Below, in pieces: positions 23,922 to 32,168 of a stretch of DNA of 39,793 bases. The notes beneath the pieces were generated by a model that was not told the origin of the DNA, searched no databases, and saw only the letters and a program-made list of their open reading frames with translations. Made by a program: the position numbers and the translations under genes. The first letter of the stretch is position 1; every line of letters starts with the position of its first letter. Source of the stretch: Tychonema bourrellyi FEM_GT703 (GTDB taxonomy: Bacteria; Cyanobacteriota; Cyanobacteriia; Cyanobacteriales; Microcoleaceae); contig NZ_NXIB02000021.1 of NCBI RefSeq assembly GCF_002412335.2, positions 1 to 39,793 on the forward strand, given 5' to 3'.

Positions 23922-23941
23922 TACCCTTTATTCGTCAAACT

Positions 23942-24367
23942 ATGAATTTTGAAGAAATTTGGCAACAATACGATTTTACCGAATCAGAAGTGCTGTCTAT
24001 GGGATGGCAATTTCCCTATGATTATGTCCTCAATCTCAACTACTATTGGCAACTAACTCCAACTAATTCTACTTCTCAAGTTGCTACCACAGACCAATTT
24101 TTAAACATTATCCTCAAAACTTGCATTCGACTTGAGGTACAACTTAACCCAAATCCTGATGAGTTAAATCAAAAGCCTGCGAACCTCGGCACTATCGTCG
24201 GTTGGGGGCAAATTTCTCCCTCTCCTTGGTTAGAAAATCTATCTCTTTCTTCCCATGAGTGGCTGCATTTGTTATTTGAGATTGGGGGAAACAACAAAAT
24301 AGAAGCTGTTTGTCGCTCGATCGCGATCGAACAATTAGCTAAACAACCATTAGCGCTCAGTTCATAA
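23942..24367 (+). CDS. Putative immunity protein of the orphan toxin
   Basis: A 141-residue acidic protein starting MNFEEIWQQYDFTESEVLSM. It has no signal peptide or membrane helix. Tryptophan- and leucine-rich stretches (WGQISPSPWLENLSLSSHEW and LHLLFEIGGNNKIEAVCRSI) suggest a compact helical protein. The open frame extends upstream to 23750 inside the previous gene, but the ATG at 23942, 20 bases after the toxin stop, gives the natural start. Role inferred from order and size only; the family is not recognised. Confidence 0.6.
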   Translation: MNFEEIWQQYDFTESEVLSMGWQFPYDYVLNLNYYWQLTPTNSTSQVATTDQFLNIILKTCIRLEVQLNPNPDELNQKPANLGTIVGWGQISPSPWLENLSLSSHEWLHLLFEIGGNNKIEAVCRSIAIEQLAKQPLALSS

Positions 24368-24370
24368 GTA

Positions 24371-24410
24371 AGCGATCACACTTCTCTCTCAGATTCAGAA
24401 GGGCGATCGC
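24371..24410. repeat. HIP1-type repeat between converging cassettes
   Basis: GCGATCACACTTCTCTCTCA and then TCAGAAGGGCGATCGCTCAA repeat the theme of the arrays at 21991 and 22654. It is palindromic in part and lies between the stop of the putative immunity gene and the stop of the opposing MazF gene, so it may act as a two-way terminator. Confidence 0.6.
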
Positions 24411-24755
24411 TCAACTATTACCTATAATTCCAATCAATCCCTCTTTCAGAGACTTGATATCTACATCTTGAAGCCTTCCCAATTTTTTGAGGATCAGTTG
24501 TTTCTCAATTGTCGTAATAACTGGTTTAATCAGAGAAGCTTTTAAAAGCCCAGCCGATCGCCAATCTGTGATGATAATATCACCGACTTTCGGACTACTG
24601 CTAACTTGACTCGTTATACCCATCAGAATGCGATCCAGATATTCTGCATTATAAACATCAGAACTAATCACAACTGCTGGACGTTTTTTATTCGTAGTTT
24701 GATCGGTAAAAGGAAACGGAACTAAAACCACATCACCAAAATTATAACTCGTCAT
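24411..24755 (-). CDS. MazF/PemK-like toxin (second copy)
   Basis: The protein reads YNFGDVVLVPFPFTDQTTNK, then KRPAVVISSDVYNA and DIIITDWRSAGLLKASLIKP, the MazF/PemK endoribonuclease order; the KRPAVVIS motif is intact. It is only distantly similar to the 22292-22654 toxin (different antitoxin as well), so the two are not a recent duplication. The ATG at 24755 overlaps the upstream antitoxin by 14 bases; the longer frame to 24791 would add 12 residues inside the antitoxin gene. Confidence 0.88.
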   Translation of the reverse strand: MTSYNFGDVVLVPFPFTDQTTNKKRPAVVISSDVYNAEYLDRILMGITSQVSSSPKVGDIIITDWRSAGLLKASLIKPVITTIEKQLILKKLGRLQDVDIKSLKEGLIGIIGNS

Positions 24756-24951
24756 ACTCCGCATCCTCTGGGTTATCCCAAATTTTAGCAAAAGCTGCTT
24801 CTGAGAGTTTAGTTGCAGTATAAACTAGAAGATGAGCTTCACTTCGCGTTAATAAAAAGTCGATAAAATCTTCTAATACCGTGATTTTATCTGGCGGTAA
24901 ACTACGGATTTTTTCCATCAGCTCTGCTTCTGGGTTTTGGGTGATACTCAT
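24742..24951 (-). CDS. Antitoxin of the second MazEF-like pair
   Basis: Sixty-nine residues from the ATG at 24951 (12 bases beyond it a GTG is also possible). The N-terminal half (NPEAELMEKIRSLPPDKITV then LEDFIDFLL) is the short helical domain of DUF2281-like antitoxins; the tail (AFAKIWDNPEDAEYDEL) is acidic and should bind the toxin. It is overlapped at its 3' end by the toxin gene. Confidence 0.78.
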   Translation of the reverse strand: MSITQNPEAELMEKIRSLPPDKITVLEDFIDFLLTRSEAHLLVYTATKLSEAAFAKIWDNPEDAEYDEL

Positions 24952-25060
24952 TTTATCTACCACTTATTTATTGATACAATAACATCTACTTGATATTCCG
25001 TCAATATTGCGATGTTGCAAAAACGATCGCCCAAACTGGTAAAATCCTAGCAAATCAAAC

Positions 25061-25609
25061 ATGAAATCCAAGATGAGACTCAGCAAAATCAACTTATGTG
25101 CGATCGGTATTTTTCTAACTTTGGGGATTTTCGTCACCGCCAAAGCAGATAGAGGAATTGCACAGTTCAGTTTCAGCAACAAATCCACTCAAAATTTAGC
25201 ACAAACTCCCCCATCTCTCCCTTCTGCTTCGCCTGCGCCTTTCCCCTCACCTGTTATGGAAAAAGAAGGCCCCCCTCTCACTACCGAATCAGGTCCAGAT
25301 CAAATAGCTTTAGCCGCCCATTTGCAGACAATTAAAGCTAAAATGTACGGTGCTTATTGGTGTCCTCACTGTCACACGCAACAAGAACTTTTTGGCAAAC
25401 AAGCATTTACCGCAGTGACTTATATTGAGTGCGATCCCAGAGGTAAAGATGCTCAGCCGGATTTGTGCAAAGCCGCCAATATTAAAGCTTATCCAAGTTG
25501 GGAAATTAGGGGGAAATACTATACGGGCACGCAATCTTTGGCAAAACTTGCGATTTTATCTGGTTATAAAGGTAGTCGCAATTTTCAGCAACAAGTTCCT
25601 TCTCCTTAA
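25061..25609 (+). CDS. Exported thioredoxin-like protein, paralogue of the VKOR-fusion C-terminal domain
   Basis: The N-terminus (LCAIGIFLTLGIFVTAKADR) is a signal peptide or anchor, then comes a Pro/Ser/Ala linker (PPSLPSASPAPFPSPV). The C-terminal 95 residues carry the active site YGAYWCPHCHTQQELFGKQA (Cys 101 and 104), IECDPRGKDAQPDLCKAANI and KAYPSWEIRGKYYTGTQSLA. The same phrases, with small changes, form the C-terminal domain of the VKOR protein at 33778-34698. It should therefore act in periplasmic or lumenal disulfide formation, as an extra redox partner. It has no VKOR membrane part of its own. Confidence 0.87.
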   Translation: MKSKMRLSKINLCAIGIFLTLGIFVTAKADRGIAQFSFSNKSTQNLAQTPPSLPSASPAPFPSPVMEKEGPPLTTESGPDQIALAAHLQTIKAKMYGAYWCPHCHTQQELFGKQAFTAVTYIECDPRGKDAQPDLCKAANIKAYPSWEIRGKYYTGTQSLAKLAILSGYKGSRNFQQQVPSP

Positions 25610-25646
25610 AATATTTAACTGACCGAAGAGCGAGACGCAAGCAACG

Positions 25647-25877
25647 GAGGACACGGCAGTGCCCATTGGTGTCAACTTAAGCCTGAAAGCCTTGATAAAT
25701 CTCGTTTTTACCTGAGTCCAGATCCCCCTAAATCCCCCTTAAGAAGGGGGACTTTGAGAAGACTCTTGTCCCCCCCTTCTTAAGGGGGGTTAGGGGGGAT
25801 CTAGGCTTAATAGTCAAACAGTAGTCTCTGACTGGGTTTGACGTTAAGTTGACACCAATGGGCACTGCCGTCTCCTC
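25647..25877. mobile_element. MITE-like element, family A copy 3 (best-preserved)
   Basis: The terminal repeats are about 35 bp with few mismatches: GAGGACACGGCAGTGCCCAT and TGGTGTCAACTTAAG on the left; CTTAAGT-like TTAAGTTGACACCAATGGGC and ACTGCCGTCTCCTC on the right. The interior has the CCCTTAAGAAGGGGGACTTT hairpin. It fills the gap between the thioredoxin-like gene and wecB, two convergent genes, and may end both transcripts. Confidence 0.88.
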
Positions 25878-25887
25878 TAACGCTTAA

Positions 25888-27033
25888 CTAAAATACTCTA
25901 AAATACTCTTCAACAATTTTCAAAATCCGCGATGCCGCCAAACCGTCTCCAAAGGGATTGATTGCCATTGCCATTGCATTGTAAGCATCAGAATTGCTCA
26001 GCAAATCTGCTGCTGCTGTCGCGATAATCTCAGAATCAGTACCGACAAGTTTAGCAGTGCCAGCAGAAATTGCTTCTGGTCTTTCAGTGGTTTCTCGTAA
26101 TACTAAAACTGGCTTACCCAAACTAGGTGCTTCTTCTTGCAATCCGCCAGAATCTGTGAGGATTAAATGACATCTCTGAATCGCTCCTACCAATTCTGTG
26201 TAATCCAAGGGTTCAGTTAAAAACACTCTCGGATGGTCGCCCAAAAGAGCTTGCAAAGGTTCTCGGACAGTGGGATTTCTGTGTAGTGGCAACAGTAAGG
26301 CTGTGTCGGGAAATTTATCTAAAATTTGGAGAAAGGCGCGGGCAATTCCTTGTAATGGTTCTCCCCAATTTTCGCGGCGGTGAACTGTTGCTAAGATTGT
26401 GCGATATTTGTTCCAATCTAAGTTAGGAATTTTGCATTCTGGTTTGCTTTTTGCTACGGCAAGCAAAGCATCAATTACTGTGTTGCCTGTACGGTGAATT
26501 TCTCCCAAAACGCCCGATCGCACCAAATTCTCCGCAGCCAGCTCTGTTGGGGCAAAATGCAGCCGTGTGAGCTGAGATATCAACCGCCTGTTAGCCTCTT
26601 CTGGGTAAGGATTGAACACGTCGTCTGTCCGCAATCCGGCTTCTACGTGACCGACGGGTATTTTCTGGTAAAATGCTGCCAAAGCAGCGGCAAAAGCTGT
26701 GGTTGTGTCACCTTGTACTAAGACTATTTTAGGCTGTAACTCTTTGAACAAATCTTCTAAACCTTGTAAACTCCGGCAAGTAATGTCTGTCAAGGTTTGT
26801 TGGTGCTGCATAATGGCTAAGTCGCGATCGGCTGTTAGGTCAAACATTCGCATGACTTGCTCGACCATTTCCCGGTGCTGGCCTGTTAAAATTACTTGGG
26901 TGTCAAAGGATGGGGAATTTTTGAACTGTTGAATTACTGGGGCTAGTTTGATTGCTTCTGGGCGAGTTCCTAAGACGATGCAAATGCGGTGTGTGGATTC
27001 GGGCATGGTAAAGTTAGGTGTAAGTTTATTCAT
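25888..27033 (-). CDS. wecB: UDP-N-acetylglucosamine 2-epimerase (non-hydrolysing)
   Basis: The enzyme interconverts UDP-GlcNAc and UDP-ManNAc for surface polysaccharide synthesis. Family motifs are complete: VLGTRPEAIKLAPVIQQF, LTGQHREMV, VEAGLRTDDVFNPYPEEANR, VHRRENWGEP, LTDSGGLQEEAPSLGKPVLV and LRETTERPEA. The size (381 aa here) is standard. The open frame starts at 27066 (MEWASCPFQNT), but those first codons are part of a dispersed repeat; ATGs at 27033 and 27006 (MPESTHRICIVLGTRPEA) are the realistic starts. No other polysaccharide genes are next to it. Confidence 0.93.
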   Translation of the reverse strand: MNKLTPNFTMPESTHRICIVLGTRPEAIKLAPVIQQFKNSPSFDTQVILTGQHREMVEQVMRMFDLTADRDLAIMQHQQTLTDITCRSLQGLEDLFKELQPKIVLVQGDTTTAFAAALAAFYQKIPVGHVEAGLRTDDVFNPYPEEANRRLISQLTRLHFAPTELAAENLVRSGVLGEIHRTGNTVIDALLAVAKSKPECKIPNLDWNKYRTILATVHRRENWGEPLQGIARAFLQILDKFPDTALLLPLHRNPTVREPLQALLGDHPRVFLTEPLDYTELVGAIQRCHLILTDSGGLQEEAPSLGKPVLVLRETTERPEAISAGTAKLVGTDSEIIATAAADLLSNSDAYNAMAMAINPFGDGLAASRILKIVEEYFRVF

Positions 27034-27038
27034 AGTAT

Positions 27039-27202
27039 TCTGGAACGGGCAAGATGCCCATTCCACAAAGAGTGAATTTTATTATAGAACGGGCAAGATG
27101 CCCATTCCACAAAGAGTAGATTGTATTGTGGAACAGGCATCTTGCCTGTTGCTAAATAGCTAATTGTATTGTGGAACAGGCATCTTGCCTGTTGCTAAAT
27201 AG
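27039..27202. repeat. Palindromic repeat array (GAACGGGCAAGATGCCC / GGAACAGGCATCTTGCC)
   Basis: Four units: two in one orientation (GGAACGGGCAAGATGCCCAT-like) and two in the other (GTGGAACAGGCATCTTGCCT). It is related to the pair at 7738-7804. The array is directly upstream of wecB and of the divergent pseudouridine synthase gene. Confidence 0.8.
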
Positions 27203-27288
27203 GTAATCAACAATGATCCAAAATCTCAGTTGACACCTATTCAGTTAATATTAAAACCAAATCGTACATTTTAAATTGTTAATTGCTC

Positions 27289-27858
27289 ATGCCTTATCGT
27301 TACATTCTCTTTTACAAACCATATGATGTTTTAACTCAATTCACTGACAACTCAGGGGAAGTTAAACGCAGAACTCTGAAAGATTATATTCCGATTCCTG
27401 ATGTTTATGCGGTGGGTAGGCTCGATCGCGATAGTGAAGGTTTGTTGCTGCTAACGGATGATGGACAAATGCAGCATCGACTCAGTGACCCGAAATTTGC
27501 CCATCCTCGCACTTATTGGGTGCAAGTGGAAGGGATTCCCGATGCAGGTGCGATCGCAGCTTTGCAGACTGGTGTCACAATTCAAGATTATCGGACTCGA
27601 TCGGCAAAAGTGCAATTATTATCAACAGAACCCACTTTGCCGCCCCGCGAACCGCCGATTCGATTTCGCAAACACATACCGACAGCATGGCTGGAAATGA
27701 CCCTGACAGAAGGCCGCAACCGCCAAGTCCGTAGAATGACCGCAGAAGTAGGGTTTCCGACGTTGCGCCTGGTTAGAAGTGCGATCGGGCATTTGACTCT
27801 CGAAAGCCTCAAACCCGGTGAGTGGCGGGAACTTAGTCAACAGGATTTTAGATTTTAG
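27289..27858 (+). CDS. RluE-like 23S rRNA pseudouridine synthase (RsuA family)
   Basis: The protein starts [20 protein letters not shown], has the catalytic motif [18 protein letters not shown] (Asp about residue 46), and closes with [20 protein letters not shown] and [11 protein letters not shown], as in RluE/RsuA-type enzymes without an S4 domain. It probably makes pseudouridine in 23S rRNA (position not inferable from sequence alone). The frame begins at a TTG at 27283 but the ATG at 27289 is natural. 189 aa, normal for the short members. Confidence 0.9.
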   Translation: MPYRYILFYKPYDVLTQFTDNSGEVKRRTLKDYIPIPDVYAVGRLDRDSEGLLLLTDDGQMQHRLSDPKFAHPRTYWVQVEGIPDAGAIAALQTGVTIQDYRTRSAKVQLLSTEPTLPPREPPIRFRKHIPTAWLEMTLTEGRNRQVRRMTAEVGFPTLRLVRSAIGHLTLESLKPGEWRELSQQDFRF

Positions 27859-27882
27859 ATTTTGGATTTTCGATTGAAGAAT

Positions 27883-27977
27883 TACAGTTAACAGTTAACC
27901 GTCAACAGTCAACAGTCAACAGTCAACAGTCAACAGTCAACAGTCAACAGTCAACCGTCAACCGTCAACAGTCAACT
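27883..27977. repeat. STRR array of GTCAACA heptamers
   Basis: About a dozen near-perfect heptamers (GTCAACA with GTCAACC variants) lie between two convergent genes and reach the stop codon of the minus-strand gene. Confidence 0.92.
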
Positions 27978-28800
27978 ACTTTCGGGGCAAAATAAAACTC
28001 TCCTTTCCATCCTTATCCTTTCGCACCTGAGCTCCCAACTTTACCAGAGCTTGTTTCGCCCTCATCCGCACAAATTTGTCCTTGGTTTGAGCATAAACCG
28101 AGCTCCAAGCCATAAACCGCACCTGGACGCTATCGGGATCACGACGCAAAAACTCCGCAGTAGTGCGAAAAATCGGCGCGAATTGCTTCCCTTCCGGGTT
28201 TCCTTCCACCCAGTCAGCAGCCATTTCGTGCGATCGAATTGACTCAGGAATGTCACCCAGCAGCAGCAATTCGTCAAGGCCTTTATTTCGCCACACCATC
28301 CACGCTTGCGGGTCAATTTGTGGCGAAAGGGCGCTAGTACCGCGTTCCATTAACTGCACGGCAATTTCGGGTTTTGCTTGGTAAAAGGAAATAGCAACGG
28401 AAAGAAACGGATAAATTTCTACTCGCCGGGGGTCGCGTTGCGTGATGATGTCAAAATAATCAGGACTCAGACTGTAACCAGTGACATCTCGCGCTTCGTC
28501 GTCGCCAAAATATTGCAAAAATTTGAGAAATGTCCAATCTGCAACTAAATTGTCAAACCCAAAAGTAGGGAGAGCTTTGAGCATTTTTAGTCGCAGCCGT
28601 TCTTGTTGTTCGGATTGTTTGAAAGTGACAGCAGAGATTGCAGGTGCGGGCTTTGACCCCTCATTTTCCATCGCACTAATTCCGCCTAATTGCTGATTGG
28701 ACTGTATGGTAACGACCCCTGCTAACGCTGCTGTGGCAATAATTCCACTGACGAGCAAACTCAACCACTTTTGCGAGAATTGTTCGATTTTAGTTTTCAC
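27976..28800 (-). CDS. Conserved cyanobacterial membrane-anchored protein, function unknown
   Basis: The N-terminus (FSQKWLSLLVSGIIATAALA) is a signal anchor. The remaining 240 residues are helical and extracytoplasmic (LKALPTFGFDNLVADWTFLK, FLQYFGDDEARDVTGYSLSP, MAADWVEGNPEGKQFAPIFR) and look TPR-like in places (VEIYPFLSVAISFYQAKPEI). I recognise the pattern as a protein conserved in cyanobacteria but know no function. The stop overlaps the edge of a heptamer STRR. It is divergent from the processing-protease gene with 197 bp between starts. Confidence 0.75.
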   Translation of the reverse strand: MKTKIEQFSQKWLSLLVSGIIATAALAGVVTIQSNQQLGGISAMENEGSKPAPAISAVTFKQSEQQERLRLKMLKALPTFGFDNLVADWTFLKFLQYFGDDEARDVTGYSLSPDYFDIITQRDPRRVEIYPFLSVAISFYQAKPEIAVQLMERGTSALSPQIDPQAWMVWRNKGLDELLLLGDIPESIRSHEMAADWVEGNPEGKQFAPIFRTTAEFLRRDPDSVQVRFMAWSSVYAQTKDKFVRMRAKQALVKLGAQVRKDKDGKESFILPRK

Positions 28801-28997
28801 GGTACTATTAAATCTAGGGTTTTAATTAATTTTAATTAAAATAAAGCAATGATTGGTTGGCGATCGACTATCAAGGTCGTTAAACTATAAAAAAGGATGG
28901 TCTAACCTCCATAACATAGTTTAAGTAGAGATTTTAGTTTTTCTAATGCTCTAAAAATCTCCACTCAAAAATCTAAAATAAAATTGAGCAAAATTCA

Positions 28998-30317
28998 ATG
29001 AATGTAGCCCGCAGACGCTTTTCTAAGTTACAGGCAGCCCTGTTCAGTGGGGCGATCGCCACAACCGCTTCCATCTCTTTACTTGTGCCCGGTCTGAGTC
29101 AATCAGTCCGGGCTGAGCTTCAAGATAGCCCCAAAGTTGTTTTAGACGAAGCTTGGCAAATTGTCAACCGAGAGTATGTTGATGGCAGCTTTAACAAGAC
29201 TGACTGGCAAATCGCCCGCCAAGACTTGCTGAGCAAAGATTATACCTCTCGCGAAGCCGCCTACACCGCCCTCCGTAAAGCCCTAGAGAAATTGCAAGAC
29301 CCGTACACGCGCTTCATGGACCCGAAGCAGTACGAAGCGCTGACAAGTCAAACCTCTGGGGAACTGACAGGGGTGGGAATGAGGCTCGAAGCGGACGAGA
29401 AAACTAAGGATATTACAGTTGTTGAGCCGATGGAAAATTCCCCGGCCATCAAGGCTGGGATTCAAGCGGGCGATCGCATTTTGGTAATTGATGGCAAACC
29501 TACCAAAGGCATGACTGTCGCCGATGCAGCTCAAATAATTCGGGGCGCTGAAGGTACGAAAGTCACCCTGCGGCTGGCTCGTCAGGGCAAAAGCGAGTTT
29601 GACATCACCCTGACTAGGGCAAGAATTGAGGTAGCAGCAGTCCGCTACAGCCTCAAGAATGAAGCCGGTAAAAAAGTCGGTTACATCCGTTTACAAGAGT
29701 TTAGTTCCCACGCAGGCGAACAAATGCAGGCGGCGATTAAAAAGCTCTCGGATCAGAAAGCTGATGCTTTTGTGTTGGATTTGCGCGGTAATCCCGGTGG
29801 GTTGCTGCGGGTGAGCATTGATATCGCTCGGATGTGGATGGATACAGGCGCGATCGTCCGTACAGTCGATCGCGCCGGAGATTCTCAGGAAATGAAGGCA
29901 AATCGCACTGCGATTACTGACAAGCCTGTGGTGGTGCTTGTAGACGACAACTCCGCCAGTGCTAGCGAGATTTTGGCAGGTGCTCTCAAGGACAACAAGC
30001 GCGCTACCGTGATGGGCGGTCAAACTTTTGGCAAAGCTTTAGTACAGTCGGTGCATTCTTTGTCTGATGGTTCGGGATTAGCAGTGACGATCGCACACTA
30101 CTACACTCCCAACGGTACTGATATCAGCCACAAGGGCGTTACTCCCGATGTCAAAGTCGAAGTAACGGACGAACAAAAGCTGAAATTAGCCAACAAACCG
30201 ACGTTGGTGGCGACTAAGGATGATCCTGTTTACGCCCAGGCGATCGCACTTTTGAAAACTAGCGTTTCGTCAACCCGTCCCGTTGTTGGCAATGAAGCTC
30301 TTGTTCCTAAAAAGTAG
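28998..30317 (+). CDS. Carboxyl-terminal processing protease (S41 family)
   Basis: A tail-specific protease of the CtpA/B/C group, exported to the lumen or periplasm by a signal peptide (AALFSGAIATTASISLLVPG, cleavage near VRA-EL). A PDZ domain (GMRLEADEKTKDITVVEPME then AIKAGIQAGDRILVIDGKPT) precedes the catalytic domain, which has the serine in DDNSASASEILAGALKDN and the lysine in GGQTFGKALVQSVHSL. Cyanobacteria hold three paralogues; CtpA matures the photosystem II D1 protein, and this sequence is closer in its ends to the CtpB/CtpC type, so I do not assign one symbol. A strong terminator follows. Confidence 0.92.
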   Translation: MNVARRRFSKLQAALFSGAIATTASISLLVPGLSQSVRAELQDSPKVVLDEAWQIVNREYVDGSFNKTDWQIARQDLLSKDYTSREAAYTALRKALEKLQDPYTRFMDPKQYEALTSQTSGELTGVGMRLEADEKTKDITVVEPMENSPAIKAGIQAGDRILVIDGKPTKGMTVADAAQIIRGAEGTKVTLRLARQGKSEFDITLTRARIEVAAVRYSLKNEAGKKVGYIRLQEFSSHAGEQMQAAIKKLSDQKADAFVLDLRGNPGGLLRVSIDIARMWMDTGAIVRTVDRAGDSQEMKANRTAITDKPVVVLVDDNSASASEILAGALKDNKRATVMGGQTFGKALVQSVHSLSDGSGLAVTIAHYYTPNGTDISHKGVTPDVKVEVTDEQKLKLANKPTLVATKDDPVYAQAIALLKTSVSSTRPVVGNEALVPKK

Positions 30318-30353
30318 ATGAAAGTGGCAGTTATTCACAATTAGCTGTAAGAT

Positions 30354-30381
30354 AAAACCCGCTGGTGCGGGTTTTATTTTT
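30354..30381 (+). terminator. Intrinsic terminator of the processing-protease gene
   Basis: AAAACCCGC, loop TGGT or similar, GCGGGTTTT, then ATTTTT. The hairpin stands 37 bases after the protease stop and is the cleanest rho-independent terminator in the window. Confidence 0.85.
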
Positions 30382-30399
30382 GTAGTTTGATTGAGCCTC

Positions 30400-30527
30400 A
30401 TATCATGTCCGATTGATTGAGCATGATTCCTGTAGGGGCGGGTTCACCAACCATAATTGCCAAAAACCGACAATCTCAAAAACCCGCCCCGGCCTATGTA
30501 TTATGCGCGATCGATCGGACATGATAT
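30400..30527. mobile_element. Inverted-repeat element with ATATCATGTCCGAT ends
   Basis: Perfect 14-base arms (ATATCATGTCCGAT and ATCGGACATGATAT) enclose a second pair, GTAGGGGCGGGTT and AACCCGCCCC (family C). It fills the gap between the protease terminator and mntH. It is noncoding; MITE-like by shape (inference). Confidence 0.7.
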
Positions 30528-30534
30528 TAGATTT

Positions 30535-31839
30535 CTAAAAAACAGTTTGCAATAGCAGCCAACCATTTAATGCCACTATAATACTCGCCACTAACCAAGC
30601 TACTGCTTGCAGCCAAAATGGATTCACAAACTCTCCCATTAAACGGCGGTTCGAGGTAAACATGACTAAGGGAATTACTGCAAAAGATAATTGTAAACTG
30701 AGAATAACTTGACTGAAAACCAGTAAATTAGTTGTACTACCTTCCCCAAACAAGATAATTACGATCAAAGCCGGTACAATTGCAATCAGTCGAGTCAGCA
30801 AGCGCCGCAACCAAGGCCGCAGCCGAAAATTTAGAAACCCTTCCATCACAATCTGTCCTGCTAGAGTTGCAGTCAACGTTGAATTCTGCCCCGAAGCCAA
30901 TAAAGCAAAGGCAAAAATTGCACTCGCAGAACCCACACCCAGCACCGGAGAAAGCAGTTTGTAAGCATCTTGAATTTCTGCTACTTCTTGATAGCCGGAA
31001 AAGTGAAATGTGGCAGCAGACAAAATCAGAATTGCTGAATTAATAAACAAAGCTATTGACAGCGCTACTGTCGAATCAATCGTGCCAAATTTAATTGCTT
31101 CCCATTTTTTCTCAGAAGTTTCTTGCCAAGCCCGAGTTTGCACGATCGACGAATGCAAGTAAAGATTGTGCGGCATCACAGTTGCTCCTAAAATACCAAC
31201 CGCAATATACAGCATTCCCTGATTTTGCAAAATCTCTAGGCTGGGAACATAACCGAGTAAAACTCCTCCGGCATCTGGTTTGGCAAAAATCATTTCTGCG
31301 ATAAAACAACCGCCAATAATTGCAATAATCGTAATTACCAAAGCTTCGATATAACGAAAGCCTTTACCTTGTAAAAATAACACCATGATCACATCTAGCG
31401 CAGTAATGCACACTCCCCAAACTAAGGGTATGCCAAATAGCAATTGCAGCCCGATCGCACTTCCAACAAGTTCAGCTAAATCGCAAGCAGAAATCGCAAT
31501 TTCACAAAGTATCCACAGCAAAAAACTGACTCGCGGACTGAAATAATCTCGGCAAGCTTGTGCCAAATCTCGTCCCGTTGCCACTCCCAAACGCACGCAG
31601 AGTGATTGCAGCAAAATTGCCATCAAATTAGATAGTAAAATCACACTTAATAGCGCATAGCCAAACTTGGCACCCCCCGCTAAGTCAGTCGCCCAGTTTC
31701 CGGGGTCCATGTAACCGACTGAAACCAAATATCCAGGCCCTGCGTAGGCGAGCATTTTACGCCAGAAACCTTTGCTGTTGGGAATGGGAACGCTGCGGTG
31801 AACCTCTGGAAGGCTGGGTCTGTTTTCCGAATGAGTCAT
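30535..31839 (-). CDS. mntH: NRAMP-family divalent metal:H+ symporter MntH
   Basis: MntH imports Mn2+ (and Fe2+) with protons across the plasma membrane. The metal-site signature DPGNWATDL (Asp45-Asn48) of helix 1 and [17 protein letters not shown] (helix 6) are both intact, as is the conserved [20 protein letters not shown]. About eleven membrane helices and 434 aa match the family. It is divergent from a cobalamin riboswitch and cbtB, so it opens a metal-transport block. I see no clear Mn-responsive operator in the 330-bp gap. Confidence 0.94.
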   Translation of the reverse strand: MTHSENRPSLPEVHRSVPIPNSKGFWRKMLAYAGPGYLVSVGYMDPGNWATDLAGGAKFGYALLSVILLSNLMAILLQSLCVRLGVATGRDLAQACRDYFSPRVSFLLWILCEIAISACDLAELVGSAIGLQLLFGIPLVWGVCITALDVIMVLFLQGKGFRYIEALVITIIAIIGGCFIAEMIFAKPDAGGVLLGYVPSLEILQNQGMLYIAVGILGATVMPHNLYLHSSIVQTRAWQETSEKKWEAIKFGTIDSTVALSIALFINSAILILSAATFHFSGYQEVAEIQDAYKLLSPVLGVGSASAIFAFALLASGQNSTLTATLAGQIVMEGFLNFRLRPWLRRLLTRLIAIVPALIVIILFGEGSTTNLLVFSQVILSLQLSFAVIPLVMFTSNRRLMGEFVNPFWLQAVAWLVASIIVALNGWLLLQTVF

Positions 31840-32023
31840 TTGTTTTACGGGTCAATGCTTTTCATATTCTTTTCATAATCTCACGAATGTAGCGGAATGT
31901 CATCAGTCGGAGCGATCGAAATCTGGCAGATTCCAGTAAATATTAAGTTGTGTGTCTTTTGTGTAAAACTCTAGGTAATGTGAATGCAGCTACAGAAAGT
32001 GTGGTACTGTCTGAATATCGAAT
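31840..32023. other. Divergent promoter region between mntH and the cobalamin riboswitch
   Basis: It must hold the mntH promoter and the promoter of the riboswitch-led operon. AT-rich near 31855-31880 (TTTTCATATTCTTTTCATAA). No gene or repeat was seen. Confidence 0.4.
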
Positions 32024-32134
32024 CGGTTCTGGTGAGGAGCAGCCACCAGAGGTAACGGGGAAAGTTCGGTGTAAGTCCGGCACTGTCCCGCAACTGTAAA
32101 GGAGACAAGTTCTCCAAGTCAGGATGCCCGCCGA
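32024..32134 (+). promoter_or_regulatory. Cobalamin (B12) riboswitch
   Basis: The core is complete: an opening GGTTCTGGTG, GGTAACGGGGAAAGTTCGGT, GTAAGTCCGGCACTGTCCCG, CAACTGTAAA, and the closing B12 box AAGTCAGGATGCCCGCCGA (32116-32134). Binding of adenosyl- or related cobalamin normally represses the downstream genes. The next start codon (cbtB) is 34 bases after the box, so control of translation initiation is likely. It fits the role of cobalt uptake for corrinoid synthesis. Confidence 0.95.
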
Positions 32135-32168
32135 TAACTAAATTCACTTTATTTCATCTGCGAGGTAC

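Noticed and set aside
23750-23941. N-terminal 64 codons of the long frame that holds the immunity gene
   Set aside because: They overlap the toxin gene in another frame and read as Arg/Thr-rich nonsense; the ATG at 23942 is the sensible start.
21991-24412. Possible CRISPR or integron array in the HIP1-rich spacers
   Set aside because: Repeat spacing is irregular, there are no uniform spacers, and no cas gene, integrase or attC-like site was seen; kept only as a repeat-bracketed cassette idea.
26948-27163. 71-codon frame antisense to wecB
   Set aside because: Shadow of wecB plus the palindromic repeat array.
27883-27977. Possible CRISPR array
   Set aside because: The units are contiguous heptamers without spacers, so this is an STRR.
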